NCBI RefSeq assembly: GCF_009735645.1
Contig: NZ_CP032550.1
Location: 2,914,001 to 2,978,000 of the forward strand
Length of the DNA stretch: 64,000 nt
Origin: Microbacterium oryzae
GTDB taxonomy: Bacteria; Actinomycetota; Actinomycetes; Actinomycetales; Microbacteriaceae
Direction of reading: 5' to 3'
How positions within the stretch are numbered: the first letter of the stretch is position 1; each line of letters begins with the position of its first letter. Shown here in pieces: positions 59,647 through 64,000 of this stretch. A model generated the notes under the pieces. That model had not been told where the DNA came from. It searched no databases and saw nothing but the letters and a program-made list of their open reading frames with translations. The position numbers were made by a program, and so were the translations under genes.

Positions 59647-61457
59647 GCAGCACCGTCCACGGGACCGCGGGCGAGGACCGCTCGGAGTTCACGCGCGAGG
59701 AGAGCCGCGCCATCCGCCGACGCTCGTGGCGCCTGCTGCTGTCGCTGCTCGCCCCGCTGAAGCGCCAGGTGGTGCTCGTCGCGGTGGTGGTCGTGGCGCA
59801 GACCGCGGTGCGGGTCATCGGGCCCGCCCTCATCGGCATCGGCATCGACCGGGCGCTGCCGTCCGTCCTCGAGCAGGCGGACTGGGGCCCGGCGTGGCTC
59901 GTCGGCGGCGCGTACGTCGTCACGGCGGTCGGGGGCGCCGCGCTCCTCGCCTGGTACGACCTGCTGGCGGCGCGGGTCACGCAGAACGTCCTGCTCGATC
60001 TGCGCACGCGCGTGTTCCGCCACACGCAGCGGCTGAGTCTGGAGTTCCACGAGACGTACACGTCGGGCCGCATCATCTCCCGTCAGACGAGCGACCTCGA
60101 CACCATCCGCGAGCTGCTGAACGGCGGGCTGAACCAGCTCGTGCACGGCGTCCTCTACGGCCTGTTCACGTTCATCGCGCTCGCGCTCGTCGACTGGCGC
60201 TCGTCGCTGGTGCTGGTGGTCTCGTTCGTCCCGCTGGCGCTCCTCATGCGGTGGTTCTACGTCAACTCGCAGCGCGCGTACCGCGTCTCGCGCGTGGTGA
60301 GCGCCAAGCTCATCGTGAAGTTCGTCGAGACGATGACGGGCATCCGCGCGGGCAAGGCGTTCCGCACCGAGCCGCGCAACGAGCGCGAGTTCGGTGGGCT
60401 CGCGAAGGAGTACCGCGAGGTGAACATGCGGTCGATCCGCCTGTTCGGCACCTTCGAGCCCGGGCTGATGGCGATCTCGGCGTGCGCGATCGGCGCCGTC
60501 GTGCTCTGGGGCGGCGTGCGGGTCACCACCGGCGAGTTCACGGCCGGGCTGCTGCTGAGCGCCGTGCTCTACGTCCGCAACTTCTTCACGCCGCTGCAGG
60601 AGGTGGCGATGTTCCTCAACTCCTTCCAGGCGGCCTCCGCCGCGCTGGAGAAGGTGTCGGGGGTGCTGGAGGAGGAGCTCACGGTCGCCGAGCCGGACTC
60701 CCCGACGCCGCTTCCGCGCGCACGCGGGCACGTGCGCTTCGATGGCGTGTCGTTCGGATACGGCGGCGGGCGCACCATCCTGCCGGCGTTCGACCTCGAC
60801 ATCCCCGCCGGGCAGACCGTGGCGCTGGTGGGCACCACGGGCGCCGGCAAGTCCACGCTCGCGAAGCTGCTCTCCCGGTTCTACGACCCCACCGAGGGGC
60901 GTGTGACCCTCGACGGCGTCGACCTGCGCGAGCTCGAGGGGCGCGATCTCCGCCGCGCGATCGTCATGGTGACGCAGGAGGCGTACCTCTTCAGCGGCAC
61001 CGTCGCCGACAACATCGCGCTCGGCCGGCCCGACGCGACCATGGACGAGATCACCGCGGCCGCGCGCGCGGTGGGCGCCGACGCGTTCATCCGCTCCCTG
61101 CCCGACGGCTACGACACCGACGTGAACAAGCGCGGCGGGCGCGTGTCGGCCGGGCAGCGGCAGCTCATCTCGTTCGCGCGCGCGTTCCTCGCCGACCCGG
61201 CCGTGCTCATCCTCGACGAGGCGACGGCGTCGCTCGACATCCCGTCGGAGCGCATGATCCAGAGCGCGCTGCAGACGCTGCTGTCGGACCGCACTGCGAT
61301 CATCATCGCGCACCGGCTCTCGACGGTCGCGATCGCCGATCGCGTGCTGGTGATGGAGCACGGTCGCGTCATCGAGGACGATGCGCCCGACGCCCTCATC
61401 GCGGGAACCGGCAAGTTCGCGCAGCTGCACGCCGCGTGGAAGGGCTCCCTGGTGTGA
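59643..61457 (+). CDS. ABC exporter half-transporter, catalytic NBD (subunit 2 of heterodimer)
   Basis: 604-residue partner. Six membrane helices (about 35-330) and NBD (about 355-595): Walker [12 protein letters not shown]-loop [12 protein letters not shown], signature variant [14 protein letters not shown] (SAGQ for SGGQ), Walker [13 protein letters not shown] with intact Glu, H-loop IAHRLST. The canonical ATP site would be formed by this Walker B with the LSGGQ of subunit 1, as expected for an asymmetric exporter. Confidence 0.9.
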   Translation: MSSTVHGTAGEDRSEFTREESRAIRRRSWRLLLSLLAPLKRQVVLVAVVVVAQTAVRVIGPALIGIGIDRALPSVLEQADWGPAWLVGGAYVVTAVGGAALLAWYDLLAARVTQNVLLDLRTRVFRHTQRLSLEFHETYTSGRIISRQTSDLDTIRELLNGGLNQLVHGVLYGLFTFIALALVDWRSSLVLVVSFVPLALLMRWFYVNSQRAYRVSRVVSAKLIVKFVETMTGIRAGKAFRTEPRNEREFGGLAKEYREVNMRSIRLFGTFEPGLMAISACAIGAVVLWGGVRVTTGEFTAGLLLSAVLYVRNFFTPLQEVAMFLNSFQAASAALEKVSGVLEEELTVAEPDSPTPLPRARGHVRFDGVSFGYGGGRTILPAFDLDIPAGQTVALVGTTGAGKSTLAKLLSRFYDPTEGRVTLDGVDLRELEGRDLRRAIVMVTQEAYLFSGTVADNIALGRPDATMDEITAAARAVGADAFIRSLPDGYDTDVNKRGGRVSAGQRQLISFARAFLADPAVLILDEATASLDIPSERMIQSALQTLLSDRTAIIIAHRLSTVAIADRVLVMEHGRVIEDDAPDALIAGTGKFAQLHAAWKGSLV

Positions 61458-61461
61458 CCGG

Positions 61462-61914
61462 CTAGAGGCGGATCTCGGCGATGACCTCGCCGTACTCCGT
61501 CTCGCCCACGGGGGCGAACCCGACGCGGTGGAAGAACGCCTCGGGTCCGCCCTCGCCCGCCTCGTAGATGACGTTCAGGCGGTCGAACTCGCGATCGCGG
61601 GCCTCCGAGAGGAGTCCCGCCACGGCGAAGCGGCCCACACCGCGACCCTGGTCGTCGGCGTCGACGTTGATCCGCCACAGCACCGACTGGAAGTGCTCGG
61701 GCTTCGCCTCGCGGTCGAAGTTCGCGCTCACGAAGCCCACGACGTCCGACCCGTCCAGGACGACGCGCTGCCACGTCGTCTTGGGATTGAGGACGGAGGC
61801 GGCGATGCCGTACGAGACCGGCGCGAGGAACTGCTCCTGGCCGGGCTTGAGCGACAGATTGTTCACCTGGACGATGGTGTCGGCCGAGAGTTCGACGAGG
61901 CGCAGGTCGGTCAT
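61462..61914 (-). CDS. GNAT family N-acetyltransferase
   Basis: 150-residue acetyltransferase of the diamine (SpeG/PaiA-like) GNAT type: WRINVDADDQGRGVGRFAVAGLL is the acetyl-CoA loop (Q/RxxGxG/A) and GPEAFFHRVGFAPVGETEYGE the C-terminal motif. Substrate unknown; polyamine or amino-acid derivatives are possible. TAGCCT (61921-61926, reverse) six bases before ATG 61914 marks a leaderless start. Confidence 0.9.
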   Translation of the reverse strand: MTDLRLVELSADTIVQVNNLSLKPGQEQFLAPVSYGIAASVLNPKTTWQRVVLDGSDVVGFVSANFDREAKPEHFQSVLWRINVDADDQGRGVGRFAVAGLLSEARDREFDRLNVIYEAGEGGPEAFFHRVGFAPVGETEYGEVIAEIRL

Positions 61915-61934
61915 AGCGACAGGCTAGCGTGCGA

Positions 61935-63383
61935 TCACGCGTGGACCCACACCTCGGTGCCGGTCTGCGCGAAGTAGTAGACGCGCTGCGCGGCGTCGAT
62001 CGTCATGTTCACGCAACCGTGGCTCATCATGGCGCCGGGGCCGAAGTTGCTGTGCCAGTACGTGCCGTGGAAGCCCTGATCGCCGTTGAAGTACGTCACC
62101 CACGGGACGTCCTCCGTGCAGTAGCCGAACCCGTAGTCGCCGTTGCAGTCGCCCATGTCCTGCTGGGTGAGCTGGCCGTAGACCTTGAAGTGCCCCTCCT
62201 GGGTGTCGTGCCCGGGCTTGCCGAGCGCGATCGAGTAGGTGTCGACGACCTTGTCGTTCTCGTAGAGGGTGGTCGTGCCCGCGCTCTTGTCCACCTCGAT
62301 GCGGCGGAAGAGGAGGGCGGTGTCGTACTCGACCTCCGTCACGGGCAGCTCGTAGGCAGCCTGGCCGGACGCCAGCTGCGCGGCGAAGCCGTCGGCGATG
62401 CCGTCGGTGGACTCGAGGGCGCGTCCGTTCTCGCCCTCCTGCACGGTCCGCAGGTGCTTGCCGTCGGAGTCCGTGACGATCTTCTCCTCGACGACCTCGC
62501 GATTCACGCGCTCGGGGAGCGACGCGACGGTGTCGGCGACGGCGGCCGCTGCCGCCCCCTCGTCGACGGTGACGGCGAGCTCGTCGCCGGTCGCATCGAC
62601 CGTGATCCACTGCGCGGCCTCGGCGGGGTCGACGCCCACGACCTTCTCATCGCCCACGTAGAAGCCGGCGTCGGCGACGAGGGTGTTGAGGCTGTCGGCT
62701 TCGGCCTGCGCGTCGGCGGCCGTGATCGGCGCCTCGATGGCGGTGGTGCTGGCCTCGACGGTGACATCGCCGCCCTCGGCGAGCGCACGGGTGATGTCCG
62801 CGGCGAGGGCGTCGACGTCGATCCCCGAGCCGTCGCGGTCCTCGACGACGGCGTAGGAGCCGTCGGAGAACGCGATCTGCGCGTTCGTCGGGGCGGTGAA
62901 GAGCTCGGGCAGCTCGGCCTGGACCGCCTCGAGCGCGGTGTCGGCGTCGATCGAGACGTCCACGGGCACGGCGCCGGGGTTCCAGGCGCCGACGTTCCAG
63001 AGCGGATGGTCGCCGAACACGCGCTCGGCGGCCGCGTCGGCGTCGACGGATGCCCCGAGCTCGGCCCCGGTGAAGGTCGCGTCGCCCTCGGGGGAGGTGA
63101 TCGTCACCTCGGTGTCGGAGATGCCGGTGGCGATCGCCTCGGTGGCGGCTCCCGCCGTGTGCCACCCGACGTCCGCGCCGGCGGCGACGACACCGGGGGC
63201 GATGAGGATCGCGGAGCAGGCCGCCGCTCCCGCGACGACGAGGCCCGCGGGGATCCCCAGCCAGAGTCCGAGACGCCGACGGCGAGGTGCCGGCTCGGCG
63301 GGCGCCCACTCGACGGGCGGGTTCGCGGCCTGATCGCCGGCGTCGTCGGCGCCCGGTGACGGCTTGGTCGCGAGATCGGTCAT
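61935..63383 (-). CDS. L,D-transpeptidase (YkuD family) with peptidoglycan-binding-like repeats
   Basis: 482-residue membrane-anchored enzyme making 3-3 peptidoglycan cross-links outside the cell. Cytosolic N-terminus with RRRR (36-39), a membrane helix (about 40-70), two repeated alpha/beta domains (about 80-330) that alternate ITSPEGDATFTGAELGASVD-type strands, as in the YoaR/PG-binding_4 group. The YkuD catalytic domain (about 350-482) contains FHGTYW and SHGCVNM, with nucleophile Cys457 and its His. A GGGGGTAAG site precedes ATG 63383. Target of beta-lactam carbapenems in related bacteria. Confidence 0.93.
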   Translation of the reverse strand: MTDLATKPSPGADDAGDQAANPPVEWAPAEPAPRRRRLGLWLGIPAGLVVAGAAACSAILIAPGVVAAGADVGWHTAGAATEAIATGISDTEVTITSPEGDATFTGAELGASVDADAAAERVFGDHPLWNVGAWNPGAVPVDVSIDADTALEAVQAELPELFTAPTNAQIAFSDGSYAVVEDRDGSGIDVDALAADITRALAEGGDVTVEASTTAIEAPITAADAQAEADSLNTLVADAGFYVGDEKVVGVDPAEAAQWITVDATGDELAVTVDEGAAAAAVADTVASLPERVNREVVEEKIVTDSDGKHLRTVQEGENGRALESTDGIADGFAAQLASGQAAYELPVTEVEYDTALLFRRIEVDKSAGTTTLYENDKVVDTYSIALGKPGHDTQEGHFKVYGQLTQQDMGDCNGDYGFGYCTEDVPWVTYFNGDQGFHGTYWHSNFGPGAMMSHGCVNMTIDAAQRVYYFAQTGTEVWVHA

Positions 63384-63616
63384 GTCTTACCCCCAGATGC
63401 CCGCCGCGGTGCGCGGCATGGTCCGGTTCTCATCGTAAGGGCGGACACCTTACCTCAACCCGTGCGGGAATCACGATGTGGGCACGATCGGGCAGACCCG
63501 CATATCGGTTGCGGGTGCAGGTGCGGGGTCCACGGCGCGGGTGAGAGGATCGGGGAGCCGACGGCGTCCATGCCCGCACCTCCGCGGCCCGCGCCGCGGT
63601 CGAAGGAGGCATTCGC
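63384..63616. other. Divergent intergenic region ldt / nagB
   Basis: 233 bases between two outward-facing starts. Both genes have Shine-Dalgarno sites; no clear -10/-35 pair was identified. Confidence 0.4.
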
Positions 63617-64000
63617 ATGGCAGAAGTCGTCATCGTCCCCGACGCCGCGCGCGCGGGAGCGATCGTCGCCGACGAGATCGTCGCCCTCATCCGCCGTCGC
63701 CCGGACGCCGTGCTCGGGCTCGCCACCGGATCCACGCCGCTGCCGGTGTACGAGGCGCTGCACGGGCGCATCGACGGCGTGGACGTCTCGCAGGTGCGCG
63801 GCTTCGCGCTGGACGAGTACGTGGGCCTGGATCCCGCGCACCCGGAGTCGTACCGCTCAGTCATCACCCGCGAGGTCGTCGAGCCGCTCGGGCTCGACCC
63901 CGACCGCATCCGCACCCCGGACGGATCCCTCGCGGGCATCGAGCACGCGGGCGAGGACTACGAGGCGGCCATCGAGGCGGCCGGCGGCGTGGACCTGCAG
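63617..64000 (+). CDS. nagB: Glucosamine-6-phosphate deaminase, N-terminal part (runs off window)
   Basis: The first 128 residues are present and the frame is open at the window edge. The enzyme converts glucosamine-6-phosphate to fructose-6-phosphate and ammonia in amino-sugar catabolism. Visible: VIVPDAARAGAIVADEIVALI, the phosphate-loop LGLATGSTPLPVYEALH and the active-site segment FALDEYVGLDPAHPESYRSVI with the catalytic Asp. A GAAGGAGG site lies before ATG 63617. Frame and start are clear. Confidence 0.93.
   Translation, partial: MAEVVIVPDAARAGAIVADEIVALIRRRPDAVLGLATGSTPLPVYEALHGRIDGVDVSQVRGFALDEYVGLDPAHPESYRSVITREVVEPLGLDPDRIRTPDGSLAGIEHAGEDYEAAIEAAGGVDLQ

Overview
The window is chromosomal DNA from a high-GC actinobacterium, most likely a Microbacteriaceae member close to Microbacterium. 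The 16S/23S sequences look actinobacterial. Lsr2, a DtxR/IdeR regulator, class Ib nrdHIEF, an F420-type flavin/deazaflavin oxidoreductase, the mscL-Ruc-like-FTHF cycloligase-galU-rimJ-GlpR-like block and DUF222/HNH (13E12-type) genes all fit. No prophage, insertion sequence, CRISPR array or plasmid gene was seen. All functional calls rest on reading motifs by eye; no database search was run.

Layout: 0-5.3 kb holds the end of a DUF3027-like gene, serC, a dtxR/ideR-type regulator, an M23 cell-wall peptidase, an HNH nuclease gene, tRNA-Arg(CCT), a cysteine-free HesB-like protein and lsr2. 5.4-8.3 kb is an acetate/monocarboxylate uptake locus (GAF-LuxR regulator divergent from DUF485 + SSS symporter). 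8.4-12.9 kb has an Ogt-like protein lacking the catalytic Cys and a 1226-residue SF1 helicase/nuclease-like protein with degenerate ATPase motifs. 13-17 kb is the mscL to GlpR-like block, closed by tRNA-Ala(CGC). 17.2-23.2 kb is a complete 16S-23S-5S rRNA operon. 23.3-27.3 kb holds DUF445, a CsoR/RcnR-family regulator, an acyl-CoA dehydrogenase and an MFS transporter. 27.7-31.5 kb is nrdHIEF. 32-38.7 kb holds small orphan genes, a CitMHS citrate transporter divergent from a CitA/CitB-like two-component system, and a DUF222-HNH gene. 38.7-45.6 kb holds a peroxiredoxin, an ABC-2 exporter with a DesKR-like two-component system, a phytoene-desaturase-like oxidoreductase, an acyl-CoA dehydrogenase and a 50-aa membrane protein. 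45.8-51.4 kb has sucCD, a stand-alone LigD-type polymerase and the PTS-linked dihydroxyacetone kinase operon dhaKLM. 51.5-64 kb has a deazaflavin oxidoreductase, a DUF6350-like membrane protein, purN-purH, an Ada-AlkA fusion plus ogt, a heterodimeric ABC exporter, a GNAT protein, an L,D-transpeptidase and the 5' part of nagB.

A recurrent feature is promoter design. About twenty genes have a TANNNT -10 hexamer ending five to seven bases before the start codon and no Shine-Dalgarno, so they are probably transcribed as leaderless mRNAs. I used this to choose several starts. Many gene ends carry long perfect hairpins that look like intrinsic, often bidirectional, terminators.

The least explained items are the degenerate helicase/nuclease with its coupled 67-aa partner, the Ogt-like protein with PVHR in place of PCHR, the GlpR-like membrane protein whose usual MoeA/Glp partner is missing from the galU-rimJ junction, and two short ORFs with strong ribosome sites that run into terminator hairpins (3658-3771 and 31675-31812).
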